A stretch of 41,813 nt of DNA from JAAYBG01 sp964411675 (GCA_964411675.1 CAYPLR010000012.1:1-41813), one strand, 5' to 3'; counted from the first letter of the stretch, positions 23,555 through 33,036 are shown. Program-made: numbers and translations. Notes: generated by a model not told the origin, from the letters alone.

Positions 23555-24884
23555 AGATTTTAAAGCCTATCACTTCCAGGATTTTTTGGTTCGTGGACTA
23601 GAATCCATTTCTTTTACCTATCCTACAGAAGTACAGGATGTCGTGATTACAAAAATTGAAAGTAAAAATAATTTTATCGTAACGAGTCAAACAGGAACAG
23701 GAAAAACCCATGCTTATCTATTACCCTTATTAAATCGAATTACGAAAGAACCCATTATCCAAGCATTAATCATCGTTCCTACCCGTGAATTAGCACAGCA
23801 AATCAATCAAGAAATAGAAAAATTAATCAAATTTTCTTCTTTCCCTATCGATGCACGATTATATGTTGGGGGAACGAATCGGGATCAAGAAATCAATCGC
23901 TTGGAAAAAAGTCAACCCCAAATTGCGATCGGAACCATTGGTAAAATCAAGGATTTAGCAATTACCACCAACATATTAAAAATTCATACAGCATCTATGG
24001 TCGTGATCGATGAAGCAGATATGGTGTTTGAAAGTAGTGAAATTACAGAAGTTGATCCAGTTTTTGCTCGTTTTTCATCTCCTCAAATTCTTGTTTTTTC
24101 AGCAACCATTTCTCAAGAATTAACGGTCTTTTTAAATAAATACTTGTCAGGCTGTGAGAAAATCGATTTAATTGGTAAGAAATTAGCAAAAGCTTCGATT
24201 GAGCATGTCTTTATTCCTACCAAGAATAAGAATAAAGATGAGTTATTGGTTAGCCTATTACAAACATTTCGACCTTATTTAGCCTTAATATTTGCCAATA
24301 CCAAGATAAAAGTCGATGAAATCGGGGAATACTTAAGTGCAAATGGGTTTAAAGTGGGGAAATTAACGGGAGATTTAGAACCAAGAGAACGAAAACAAGT
24401 ATTAAAACGAATCAAAGATGGAGATTATCAATATGTTGTCGCTAGTGATATTGCTTCTAGGGGAATTGATATTCCTGGAGTCAGTCATGTCATTAATTAT
24501 GAACTTCCTAATGATATTGAATTTTATATCCATCGAATTGGAAGAACCGCTCGTTTTGTGGCAACAGGAACTGCTATTTCTTTCTATGATTATGAAGATG
24601 ATTATTATTTGGATCAATTACATACAAAAGGATTTGATTATGTCTATAAAACTTTAAAAAATGGAGAATTAGTCGAAACCAAAGAGCGAAATGCAAAGAA
24701 AGCACGAGTCACTCCTCGTGATGAAGTAAAATTGCACACTAAAATTCCATTACCTAAGAAAGTAAAACCGGGATATAAAAAGAAGCGAAACGAAGAAATA
24801 GCGAAGGAAGCTAGAAAAGCACGTCGCAGCAGAGTTAGCGAAATCTATCGTCGCCGCTCGCATCAAACAAAGGAAGAAGAGTAG
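23535..24884 (+). CDS. cshB: DEAD-box RNA helicase (CshB-like)
   Basis: 449 residues from ATG 23535, with AAAGGAGAGG 6 nt upstream. Helicase motifs in order: YPTEVQ (Q motif), SQTGTGKT (I), PTRELAQQ (Ia), DEAD (II), SAT (III), ASDIASRGIDIPGV (V), HRIGRTAR (VI). The C-terminal 70 residues are strongly basic (KKVKPGYKKKRNEE and similar), a likely RNA-binding tail. Size and tail fit B. subtilis CshB/YqfR, a cold-shock-related helicase, but assignment among DEAD-box paralogues is tentative. Co-transcribed with mtaB. Confidence 0.87.
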   Translation: MNQKPNKDFKAYHFQDFLVRGLESISFTYPTEVQDVVITKIESKNNFIVTSQTGTGKTHAYLLPLLNRITKEPIIQALIIVPTRELAQQINQEIEKLIKFSSFPIDARLYVGGTNRDQEINRLEKSQPQIAIGTIGKIKDLAITTNILKIHTASMVVIDEADMVFESSEITEVDPVFARFSSPQILVFSATISQELTVFLNKYLSGCEKIDLIGKKLAKASIEHVFIPTKNKNKDELLVSLLQTFRPYLALIFANTKIKVDEIGEYLSANGFKVGKLTGDLEPRERKQVLKRIKDGDYQYVVASDIASRGIDIPGVSHVINYELPNDIEFYIHRIGRTARFVATGTAISFYDYEDDYYLDQLHTKGFDYVYKTLKNGELVETKERNAKKARVTPRDEVKLHTKIPLPKKVKPGYKKKRNEEIAKEARKARRSRVSEIYRRRSHQTKEEE

Positions 24885-24996
24885 GTAACCTTTTCTAAAG
24901 TGGTAGAAACATTGCATATTTCAGGAAAAGAAAATCATGTAATTGTATAATCAAGTTAGACTACATTGTATAAAACTGTTGAAAGGAGATGAAGGG

Positions 24997-26331
24997 ATGT
25001 TCACAATTGGGGAATGGATTATGATTGGATTATTGAGTCTGATCTTAATCATGGTCATGATTATTTTAATCTTAAGCAGCAAAAAAAATAATCAATCGCA
25101 AAAATTAGAGGAATTAAAAAGGTCTCTACTGGATTCCTACGATCATTCTATTCGTCAATTTGGAGATATCATGTTAGGAACAAACAAACAGTTTTCTGAC
25201 AGTCAGTCACAAAACTTTGCTAACCTAAGAGATAATGTATCCTCCATGATGAATCAAAGTGATCAAAGCATTCAAGAATTAAAGAAATCCGTAGAAGCAT
25301 CATTACAACAAATTCGCGAAGAAGTTAGGGCATCACTCAGTACCAATACGTTAGAAACAGAACAAAAATTAGATCATATTCGTAAAACTCTTGCTGATTC
25401 TATCACACAATTACAAACGGAAAACTCGAAGAAACTCGATGAAATGCGAAATACTGTAGATGAAAAGCTACAAAAAACATTAGAAGATCGAATTAACAAG
25501 TCATTTTCTTTGGTGAGTAGTCAACTAGAAGCTGTTTATAAAGGATTGGGAGAAATGCAAAATCTAGCGATTGGAGTTGGCGATTTAAAGAAAGTATTAA
25601 CCAACGTGAAAACAAGAGGTATTTTAGGAGAACTTCAATTACGAAACATCCTAGAAGAGATTCTTGCCGTGGAACAATACGAGGAAAATGTCGTTACCAA
25701 AGCAGGCTCTTCCGATCGAGTTGAATTTGCGATTAAACTACCTGGAAATGATACTGAAAAGGTATATTTACCGGTTGATGCCAAGTTTCCCATTGAAGAT
25801 TACCAAATCTTACAAGATGCTTATGATACAGGGGACATCAAACAAATAAAAGCAGCTCAAGCTACTCTTCTGAATAAAATCAAAAACTTTGCTAAATTGA
25901 TTTATGGAAAATACATCGATGTTCCTAGAACAACCGAATTTGCGATTATGTTTTTACCATTAGAAAGCCTTTTTTCAGAAGTAGTAAAATTAGGAGCTTT
26001 TGAAGAAATACAACGAAGTTATAAAATCATCATTGCTGGACCAACTACTATGGCAGCAATTCTAAACAGCCTTCATATGGGCTTTCGTACGCTAGCGATT
26101 CAAAAACGTAGTAGCGAAGTATGGCAAGTACTGGGTGCTGTGAAAACAGAGTTTGAAACCTTTGGTACAGTTCTTGATGCGGCTCGTAAAAAAATAGATC
26201 AAGCCAATAAAGATTTGGATACTTTAGTAGGAACTAGAACGAGAGCCATTCAACGAAAGTTACAAACCGTAACTGCCCTACCCGAAGGAGATGCCCAAAA
26301 ATTATTATTACCGAAAGAAGAGATTGAATAA
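24997..26331 (+). CDS. rmuC: RmuC family DNA recombination protein
   Basis: 444 residues from ATG 24997 (AAAGGAG upstream). Residues about 6-28 form one membrane-spanning helix (WIMIGLLSLILIMVMIILIL), then a long coiled coil of about 170 residues, then the RmuC nuclease-like domain (GILGELQLRNILEEIL, VEFAIKLPG, LPVDAKFPIEDY, FLPLESLFSE). In E. coli RmuC limits recombination at inverted repeats; the mechanism is not established. The upstream 112-nt gap (24885-24996) has two ATTGTATAA repeats, one containing TATAAT (24946-24951), but no good -35. copA follows after 18 nt. Confidence 0.92.
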   Translation: MFTIGEWIMIGLLSLILIMVMIILILSSKKNNQSQKLEELKRSLLDSYDHSIRQFGDIMLGTNKQFSDSQSQNFANLRDNVSSMMNQSDQSIQELKKSVEASLQQIREEVRASLSTNTLETEQKLDHIRKTLADSITQLQTENSKKLDEMRNTVDEKLQKTLEDRINKSFSLVSSQLEAVYKGLGEMQNLAIGVGDLKKVLTNVKTRGILGELQLRNILEEILAVEQYEENVVTKAGSSDRVEFAIKLPGNDTEKVYLPVDAKFPIEDYQILQDAYDTGDIKQIKAAQATLLNKIKNFAKLIYGKYIDVPRTTEFAIMFLPLESLFSEVVKLGAFEEIQRSYKIIIAGPTTMAAILNSLHMGFRTLAIQKRSSEVWQVLGAVKTEFETFGTVLDAARKKIDQANKDLDTLVGTRTRAIQRKLQTVTALPEGDAQKLLLPKEEIE

Positions 26332-26349
26332 TCTTAGGAAGGAGGGACT

Positions 26350-28934
26350 ATGAAGCAGAATTTTAATATCAAAGGAATGACATGTAGTGCTTGTAGTGCT
26401 CGAATTGATCAAGTAATTTCCAATCAAAAAGGGGTATCCAAAGTTAATGTCAACCTCCTGAAAAATGAAATGATGGTTGAATATGATGAAACCATCATCA
26501 CTTCCGATAGGATTATGTCCTTGGTAAAAGAAGCGGGTTATCAGGCGTCTTTAAAAACAAATCGTACGATAAATCAAGATAATTCGCTTAAAACAAGGTT
26601 GTTGATGTCCATTATTTTCTTAATCCCCCTTTTATATCTATCTATGGGGGAAATGTTGAAGCTTCCGATTCCCAAAATATTTATTGAGAATTTTTTAGTA
26701 TTTTTACTAGAACAATTGCTCTTTGTTAGTGCGATTGTCATTGTTAATATTCAATATTTTATTGTTGGTTTTAAGAACTTGTGGAAACGAAGTCCTAATA
26801 TGGACACGTTAATAGCCGTATCAAGTTCCTCAGCGATTCTTTATGGAATCTATTTGCTGGTAGCTTTTCTAATCAATCCAACGATGTTTGAAACAGAAAC
26901 CCATCATTTATATTTTGAATCAGCAGGAACCATTCTTACTTTAATTACATTAGGAAAATACTTTGAGGGGAACGCCAAACGAAGAACCACCGATGCGATT
27001 CAAAAACTGATCGATTTATCGCCAAAAACCGCAACCATCCTAAGAAATAATCAAGAAATTGTTGTGAGAAGCGAAGAAGTCGTTGTTGGTGATTTGGTGA
27101 TTGTTCGTAAAGGAGAAGGGATCCCTGTCGATGGAATGATTATCGAAGGATATGGTATCCTTGATGAGTCTACCCTAACAGGAGAAAGTAATTTTGTTGA
27201 TAAGAGTGTCAATGATTTCGTTTATAAAGCTACCATCAATCATAGTGGTTATTTCATTATGAAAGCAACTGAGGTAGGAGAAGATACCGCTTATGATAAA
27301 ATTATTAGATTAGTCGACGAAGCAAGTAGTAGTAAAGCACCAATTTCACGATTAGCTGATAAAATTAGTGGTATTTTTGTCCCCATTGTCATGGGAATCT
27401 CTTTACTTTCCTTGATTATTTGGTTATTACTAGGAAAAACATTTAGTTTTTCTTTACTGATTGCGATTTCCGTTTTGGTAATCTCTTGCCCATGTGCTTT
27501 AGGACTCGCAACCCCAACCGCAATTATGGTTGCTACCGGTATGGCTGCAAGAGAACATATCCTAATCAAATCCGCTGCTAGTTTAGAAAAACTTCATGGA
27601 ATTGATACCGTATTACTCGATAAAACGGGAACCATNNNNNNNNNNNNNNNNNNNNNNNNNNNNNNNNNNNNNNNNNNNNNNNNNNNNNNNNNNNNNNNNN
27701 NNNNNNNNNNNNNNNNNNNNNNNNNNNNNNNNNNNGTTTAGAAAAACTTCATGGAATTGATACCGTATTACTCGATAAAACGGGAACCATCACCGAAGGA
27801 AAACCTAAATTAACGGATTTCCTAACTTTTGGTTATGAAGAAGAAAAATTAAAAAACATGGTTTATTCTTTAGAAAAGTATTCAGAACATCCGCTAGCAA
27901 AGGGAATCATCAAGTACCTCAACAGCTCAACAGCCTCTTTGGTTGAGGATTATCAAGCGATATTTGGTCAAGGAATTTCCGGTGTCATTCAAAATCAAAA
28001 AATCATGATTGGAAATCTTAACATGATGGAAAGTCATCAGATTGATGTTCTTTCTCAAAAAGAAAAAATCAAAGATTTATTATCTCAAGGAAAGATTGTT
28101 TTATTAGTCGTCGCTGATCAGTTATTAGTCGGGTTGATTGCTTTACGCGACTCATTAAAACCAACGAGTCAACAAGCAATCAAAGAAATACAAAAATGTA
28201 ATATCAATGTAGCGATGATTAGTGGAGATTCTCTAGAAAATTCTAAGATTATCGCCAATGAAGTGGGAATAACCGATATTTATGCAGAAGTATTACCATC
28301 AGAAAAAGATGGTATCGTTCAGAAATTACAAAAAGAATCTCATCAGGTTGCTTTTGTTGGGGATGGTGTCAATGATACCATTGCTCTCACAAGAGCTGAT
28401 GTAGCAATTGCTATTGGTTCAGGAACGGATGTTGCGATTGATTCGGCGGATATTGTGCTTGTGAAAAACGAGTTACTCGATGTCCTAAATGCCATTCGTT
28501 TAAGTAAAATGACGATGAGAATTATCAAAGAAAATCTCTTCTGGGCATTTATTTACAATGTTATTTTAATCCCGGTTGCTGCAGGAGCCTTGTATTCCTC
28601 TTTGAATATCTTACTACAACCAATGTATGCTGCAATGGCTATGAGCATTAGTTCCATTTTTGTGGTAACCAATGCTTTACGAATTAGAAGATTCAAAGCA
28701 AAGATTCCAAACGGAGGTGAATCTATCGTGGTAAAAAAAATAAAAATTGATGGTATGATGTGTGAACATTGTAAAGCAAGAGTTGAAAAAACACTTCTTG
28801 AGATTCCCAATACAAAAGTAATTGTTGACCTAGCAACAAAAACGGCAACTATTACTTCAGATAAGGAACTCGATGAGAAGGATTTACGTCGTCGCATTAA
28901 AAATGCAGGATATACGGTTGTTTCGATCGAATGA
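26350..28934 (+). CDS. copA: Copper-exporting P1B-type ATPase with N- and C-terminal metal-binding domains, falsely split by an assembly gap
   Basis: Removing the 155-bp artefact (100 N at 27636-27735 plus one 55-bp copy) gives 2,430 bp, 809 residues. An N-terminal HMA domain binds metal through GMTCSAC (Cys12, Cys15). Membrane helices follow, with the ion path CPC (380-382), the phosphorylation site DKTGT (Asp424) and GDGVND. Helix 7 YN and helix 8 MSISS residues indicate Cu(I). A second HMA domain (GMMCEHC, Cys753 and Cys756) ends the protein, resembling the chaperone CopZ. GGAGGTGA at 28713-28720 stands 7 nt before an in-frame GTG (28728), so a free 68-residue chaperone might also be made. 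No CopY or CsoR regulator is nearby. Confidence 0.95.
27581..27790. other. Artefactual gap in copA: 55-bp duplicate ends around 100 N
   Basis: Positions 27581-27635 and 27736-27790 are identical and flank the N run. Merging them restores the DKTGTITEGKP phosphorylation loop without any missing codon. Confidence 0.93.
28728..28934 (+). CDS. Possible internally initiated CopZ-like copper chaperone (in frame within copA)
   Basis: A GTG at 28728-28730 is preceded at 7 nt by GGAGGTGA (28713-28720), one of the best ribosome sites in the window, although it lies inside the copA reading frame. Translation from it would give 68 residues with the CopZ-type fold and the GMMCEHC metal site. E. coli makes a free chaperone from copA by frameshifting; here the means would be internal initiation. 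The site could also be a relic of an ancestral copA-copZ gene pair that fused. No direct proof. Confidence 0.4.
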   Translation: MVKKIKIDGMMCEHCKARVEKTLLEIPNTKVIVDLATKTATITSDKELDEKDLRRRIKNAGYTVVSIE

Positions 28935-28955
28935 TAGAAAATAGCTAGAAAAAGA

Positions 28956-28984
28956 AAAACGCACTGAATTTCAGTGCGTTTTAT
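28956..28984. terminator. Bidirectional terminator between copA and ispG
   Basis: AAAACGCACTGA (28956-28967), loop ATT, TCAGTGCGTTTT (28971-28982). A-rich on the left and T-rich on the right, it serves both converging genes and overlaps the ispG stop codon. Confidence 0.9.
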
Positions 28985-30036
28985 TTTATCATCGATATAA
29001 TTTCTTTTTTTAATTCTTCAAGAGCAGTTTGTGCTGAGATTTTACGAATGATTTGGCCTTTTTTGAATAGAAGAACCACATCTTTTCCACCAGCAATACC
29101 GATATCAGCATCTTTAGCTTCTCCTGGTCCATTAACAATACAACCCATAACGGCTACTTTTAAAGCTACATTTCCTAGTGTTTCAAGAAATGCTTCTATC
29201 TCATCTACAATCGGTAACATATCATATTGTGTCCTACCACAAGTTGGACAGGCAATTAAGGTAGGCTTTTGATATAAGTTACAAGCAGCAAGAATTTCTT
29301 TTGCTACCTTTACTTCTTCAAGCGGTGGTGTAGATAAAGAAACACGGATGGTATCCCCGATTCCTGCTTCTAATAGAGCACTCAAACAAATACTGGATTT
29401 AACGGTTCCTGCTGTTTTACTTCCTGCTTCAGTAATTCCTAAATGTAAAGGGTAAGGAAAGATTTCGCTAGCTAATTGGTAAGCAGCAATCGTTGTTTTA
29501 ATATCGGATGCTTTAATAGAAATGACAATATTGGTAAAGTGAAGATCTTCTAAAATCTTCACATGTCGTTTTGCACTTTCAACCAAAGCTTCAGCACAAA
29601 CTTTACCATATTGTTCATAAATATCTTTTTCTAAAGAACCACCATTCACCCCAATTCGAATGGGAATGTTTTTTTCTTGGCAGGCATCGACTACTTTTTT
29701 TACGCGGTCAATCGATCCGATGTTCCCTGGATTAATGCGAATCTTATCAGCACCGTTTTCAATGGCTAGAAGTGCCAAACGATAGTCAAAATGGATATCA
29801 GCGACTAAAGGAAGGGTAATTTGTTCTTTGATTTGCTGAATTGCAACGGCATCTTCCTTGTCTAACACGGCAACACGAATGATATCACACCCGTATTTTG
29901 CTAGTTCATTGATCTGTTTTACCGTTTTCTCGATATCTTTTGTTGGAGTATTGGTCATGCTTTGAATGGCAATTTTGTGATTACCACCTATAGTAAGATT
30001 CCCAATTTGAATTTCTTTAGTTGTTTTTCTGATCAT
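28981..30036 (-). CDS. ispG: 4-hydroxy-3-methylbut-2-en-1-yl diphosphate synthase IspG
   Basis: 351 residues, the compact bacterial form. It reduces methylerythritol cyclodiphosphate to HMBPP in the MEP isoprenoid pathway. The N-terminal TIM barrel begins IGGNHKIAIQSMTNTPT. The C-terminal [4Fe-4S] cluster ligands are in ACPTCGRTQYDM and GCIVNGPGEAKDADIG. The start codon lies inside the last 20 nt of the HTH gene upstream and has no clear ribosome site, so translation is probably coupled to that gene. The cluster-dependent enzyme agrees with an anaerobic or low-oxygen life. Confidence 0.96.
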   Translation of the reverse strand: MIRKTTKEIQIGNLTIGGNHKIAIQSMTNTPTKDIEKTVKQINELAKYGCDIIRVAVLDKEDAVAIQQIKEQITLPLVADIHFDYRLALLAIENGADKIRINPGNIGSIDRVKKVVDACQEKNIPIRIGVNGGSLEKDIYEQYGKVCAEALVESAKRHVKILEDLHFTNIVISIKASDIKTTIAAYQLASEIFPYPLHLGITEAGSKTAGTVKSSICLSALLEAGIGDTIRVSLSTPPLEEVKVAKEILAACNLYQKPTLIACPTCGRTQYDMLPIVDEIEAFLETLGNVALKVAVMGCIVNGPGEAKDADIGIAGGKDVVLLFKKGQIIRKISAQTALEELKKEIISMIK

Positions 30037-30523
30037 TAGTTAATACTTTACTACTAGATGCTTTTGGTAAAGCAACTACTGCAGTAGTACTTTTCTTTCT
30101 TTTCTTTTTCTTACGTTGAGGGGAACGAATTCGATTTTGACGTAAAATATTATAAATGGTACTTCGAGAAACATTGTATCCTCGTTCTTGCATCAATTTC
30201 GCAAATTCAGTAAAATTAGTACCGCGATACTCCACTCGGTAAATATGAGCAATTTCTAGTCGTAATTCTGGATTGTACGTATTAATCGGTTTATTATAAC
30301 GATTCTTGTGAACTACACCATTAGCACCTTCATTTAAAACTTGTCGTTTTAAGTTACGCACTTGGCGAGTTGTAATCTTCAACATCGCTGCTGCTTTAGG
30401 GCCGTTAATTTCCCCAGCAATCAATTTATTGATAACGCGAAGTTTTTTCTTTTCTAATCTTTTTAATTTAACTGGTTTTTCTTCCTCACCAATAAGAGGA
30501 GCATTCATATTTAATTCTTCCAT
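30017..30523 (-). CDS. Helix-turn-helix protein resembling a transposase N-terminus
   Basis: 168 residues from the third in-frame ATG (30523), chosen because AAGGA stands 7 nt upstream; starts at 30544 and 30529 are possible. Two HTH units are visible: LINGPKAA-type segment INGPKAAAMLKITTRQVRNL, then FAKLMQERGYNVSRSTIYNI. The pattern ANGVVHKNRYNKP and the RIRSPQRKKK end match the DNA-binding half of ISNCY-type transposases. The DDE catalytic half is absent; instead there is a Lys-rich and then Ser/Ala-rich tail of about 40 residues. There are no inverted repeats or target duplications around it. Probably a domesticated DNA-binding protein. It overlaps ispG by 20 nt, suggesting a linked function or regulation. 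Confidence 0.72.
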   Translation of the reverse strand: MEELNMNAPLIGEEEKPVKLKRLEKKKLRVINKLIAGEINGPKAAAMLKITTRQVRNLKRQVLNEGANGVVHKNRYNKPINTYNPELRLEIAHIYRVEYRGTNFTEFAKLMQERGYNVSRSTIYNILRQNRIRSPQRKKKKRKKSTTAVVALPKASSSKVLTNDQKNN

Positions 30524-30568
30524 AAACATTTCCTTTGCTAACATTTCTTTTGTTATTATTTCCTACTT

Positions 30569-30597
30569 ATGTTATCACAAAGTTACAAAAAAATCAA
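30569..30597 (-). promoter_or_regulatory. Promoter of the HTH-ispG operon
   Basis: Read on the minus strand: TTGATT (30597-30592), 17-nt spacer, TAACAT (30574-30569). Transcript start would be near 30562. Confidence 0.5.
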
Positions 30598-30641
30598 GTG
30601 TTGGTTTTTTTTATATTTCTTTAGTAAAACGAAGGAAAAAG

Positions 30642-30670
30642 TTGCAAAAGGAAAACGTTTGTGATAGAAT
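30642..30670 (+). promoter_or_regulatory. Promoter of the amidase lipoprotein gene
   Basis: TTGCAA (30642-30647), 17-nt spacer, TAGAAT (30665-30670); AAAGGAG precedes the ATG at 30717. Confidence 0.7.
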
Positions 30671-30716
30671 ATTTAAGGTAATATTAAAAATAAAACTATT
30701 ATAAAAGGAGATTATA

Positions 30717-32984
30717 ATGAAAAAATTATCTATTTTAAGTTTTTTACTTTTATCGGCTTTTTTATTTGTTGCATGCGACAAACCGGTAGATGATCCTATT
30801 GAAGAAGATGTAAAACCTACGGCTGTTGAAGTAACAAATGCCGTTACTACGATGGAAATAGGGGACTCATTACAATTACAATGGACCATTACTCCAAGTG
30901 ATGCTGTAAACAAAGAGGTTACTTTCTCATCAAGCGATAAAACCATTGTATCGATTGATGCAGCAGGAAATCTACAAGCTTTGAAAGCAGGATCTGTTAC
31001 CATTACAGTAACAAGTGTTGCTGTTGCTAGCATTAAAGATTCATTTTCTATTACAGTAGCAGAAGCTGAAGTAGAAGAAGTAAAACCTACTTTATCAGTA
31101 AGTAAAACAGATATTACATTACAAGATAGTCCAACGGATAAAATCGATGTAACATTAGACAAGGGTACTCATCCTGAAGCTGTTGTTGAATATAAGAGTT
31201 TAAATGAAGATATCGTTAGTGTAGATGCTAATGGTAATGTAACAGGATTAAAAGGGGGAGAAGCAACGATTGAAGTAGCAGTGAAAGACTTCCCTGAAAC
31301 TAAAATAAATGTAACAGTAAAAGTTCATCAAAAAATTACTGCTTCTAATCCGATAACCATTTATCTTGGTGAAGAAACTCAATTAGAATTCTTAGTTGAT
31401 GGTACTCCAGTTACAAATGTAGAGTGGTTAACATTAGAAGAAAAAGTAGCCACTGTAACTAGCACTGGTAAAGTGACTTCTTTAACAGTAGGCGAAGTTG
31501 TAATTCGTGGTACCAGTGACTATTATACTTATGAAGTGACTGTTTCTGTTATCAACAATCCAAACATACCAGTATCCTTAGAAGTTACTATGGATGCTAC
31601 TTTACCACTATTCTTAGATAGTCCCGTAAAATTAAATGTTGCTGTTAGTCCAGCAACAGCTTCTCCTGAAGTTGTATGGACAACATCAAAGGATTTTGTT
31701 GCAACCATCAATGAATATGGTGTTCCTAGCTTTTTACAGGGTGGAGATGTGGTATTTACTGCAACTTCAACCGTAGATCCAACTGTTTCAGCATCTATTA
31801 CTGTTAGTATGCCAAACTATATGAATCCAGAAAATTGGATTGAACAAATTCAATATGAGACAGTCTTACAAGAGATTATCTATGTTCATGGTATGCAAGC
31901 AGCTGATGATCCAAATTGTCGTGGTCCATTAAAATTGTTATCAGGTAGTATCAGTAAGTATTTCTTTACTGATTTAGTCATCGATGATACCAAATATAAA
32001 CTAAAATCAGGAGCTGCTAACTATCCTGAAAAAGCAGCAACGAGTATTGATTTCATCACCGTCCACTCATCAGGAAGTTATACTGGTACAGGAGCTGGAA
32101 CAGCAAATTGTGAATATACGAATGGTTGCAACGATGCTTCATGGCATTTTTCTGTAGGATCTGATGGAATTTTCCAATCTATTCCAATTACAGAAATTGC
32201 ATGGCATGCTGGTGATGGTACTGGTATCAAGAATAATTGGTATGATACAGGAATCAAAGCAACAGAAAATGTTCCTGGTTATGTAACATTTAGTGATGAT
32301 GGATACTATATTGTTAATAATCAAAAATCTACCCTAAAAGCTTCCCAAACATTTAATGGGGGTACAGTCATCAATGTAACTTCCCAAACATTACTTCCTT
32401 ATACAGGAATTAATACAAAGATTGGTTCTAATGGTAATTACTATGTAGGTACTCTTGGATGGAATAATACCTATAAAACATTAGCTAATAAAGGTGGAAA
32501 TTTAAATAGCATTGGTATCGAATCAACAGTTAATGAAAATGAAAACATTATGCATACTTGGTCAAATTTGGCCAAGTTAGTCGGTGAATTATGCCGTTTA
32601 AAACGATTGGATCCCGTGTTCGCCGTAAAACAACATAACACATTCTCTGGTAAAGATTGCCCAATGACAATGAGACATGCTGGTAAATGGGAATATTTCA
32701 TGGATATGGTTTACGCTGAATATAATGCTACTAAATTCTTAAAGGGCTTTACTATTCAATTAATTGAAAATAGTCCTTATGTTGCTAGCAATGGATTAAT
32801 TACTTCTTATCCAAATGTTGATACCGAAGTCGAATATCAAGTAAGAATCTTCAATAATTCTATTGGCTATGATCAAACATTCACAATTAGAACGATTATT
32901 CCTGCCGCTAAAGCCGTAACAGCTGAAAATGCGTTCAATCTTCGTACAACTTACGATGTGGTTCGACCTGCATATCAAGCATAA
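30717..32984 (+). CDS. Lipoprotein with four Ig-like (BID2) repeats and an N-acetylmuramoyl-L-alanine amidase domain
   Basis: 755 residues. A signal peptide (KKLSILSFLLLSAFLFVAC) ends in a lipobox with Cys20 as the lipid anchor, followed by an acidic linker. Four bacterial Ig-like domains lie at about 33-118, 124-205, 206-285 and 286-370. An amidase_2 (T7 lysozyme-like) domain spans about 425-675: zinc ligands His450 (TVHSSG), His640 (KQHN) and Cys648 (KDCP), with WHFSVGSDG and GIES (Glu602) also conserved. A final 70-residue beta-type segment ends the protein. It should sit outside the membrane and cut the amide bond between muramic acid and the stem peptide, for wall remodelling or attack on other cells. 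It is alone in its transcription unit. Confidence 0.9.
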   Translation: MKKLSILSFLLLSAFLFVACDKPVDDPIEEDVKPTAVEVTNAVTTMEIGDSLQLQWTITPSDAVNKEVTFSSSDKTIVSIDAAGNLQALKAGSVTITVTSVAVASIKDSFSITVAEAEVEEVKPTLSVSKTDITLQDSPTDKIDVTLDKGTHPEAVVEYKSLNEDIVSVDANGNVTGLKGGEATIEVAVKDFPETKINVTVKVHQKITASNPITIYLGEETQLEFLVDGTPVTNVEWLTLEEKVATVTSTGKVTSLTVGEVVIRGTSDYYTYEVTVSVINNPNIPVSLEVTMDATLPLFLDSPVKLNVAVSPATASPEVVWTTSKDFVATINEYGVPSFLQGGDVVFTATSTVDPTVSASITVSMPNYMNPENWIEQIQYETVLQEIIYVHGMQAADDPNCRGPLKLLSGSISKYFFTDLVIDDTKYKLKSGAANYPEKAATSIDFITVHSSGSYTGTGAGTANCEYTNGCNDASWHFSVGSDGIFQSIPITEIAWHAGDGTGIKNNWYDTGIKATENVPGYVTFSDDGYYIVNNQKSTLKASQTFNGGTVINVTSQTLLPYTGINTKIGSNGNYYVGTLGWNNTYKTLANKGGNLNSIGIESTVNENENIMHTWSNLAKLVGELCRLKRLDPVFAVKQHNTFSGKDCPMTMRHAGKWEYFMDMVYAEYNATKFLKGFTIQLIENSPYVASNGLITSYPNVDTEVEYQVRIFNNSIGYDQTFTIRTIIPAAKAVTAENAFNLRTTYDVVRPAYQA

Positions 32985-33007
32985 AGCAAACTAAATAAAT
33001 AAAACTC

Positions 33008-33036
33008 TTGCATTTACTGAACTTTTATTGTATAAT
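33008..33036 (+). promoter_or_regulatory. Promoter of rpmG
   Basis: TTGCAT (33008-33013), 17-nt spacer, TATAAT (33031-33036), then AGGAGG before ATG 33068. Confidence 0.78.

Noticed and set aside
27736..28934. copA and dnaK look frameshifted or split, as pseudogenes
   Set aside because: The break coincides with 100 N plus a 55-bp duplicate. Correcting it restores full-length frames.
30017..30544. An active insertion sequence at the HTH gene
   Set aside because: No DDE domain, no terminal inverted repeats and no target duplication; the gene is coupled to ispG.
30611..31162. A 183-codon minus-strand reading frame opposite the amidase gene
   Set aside because: It is Ser/Thr/Val-rich, runs antisense to a gene with clear domain structure, has no ribosome site and matches nothing I know; a mirror of biased codons.
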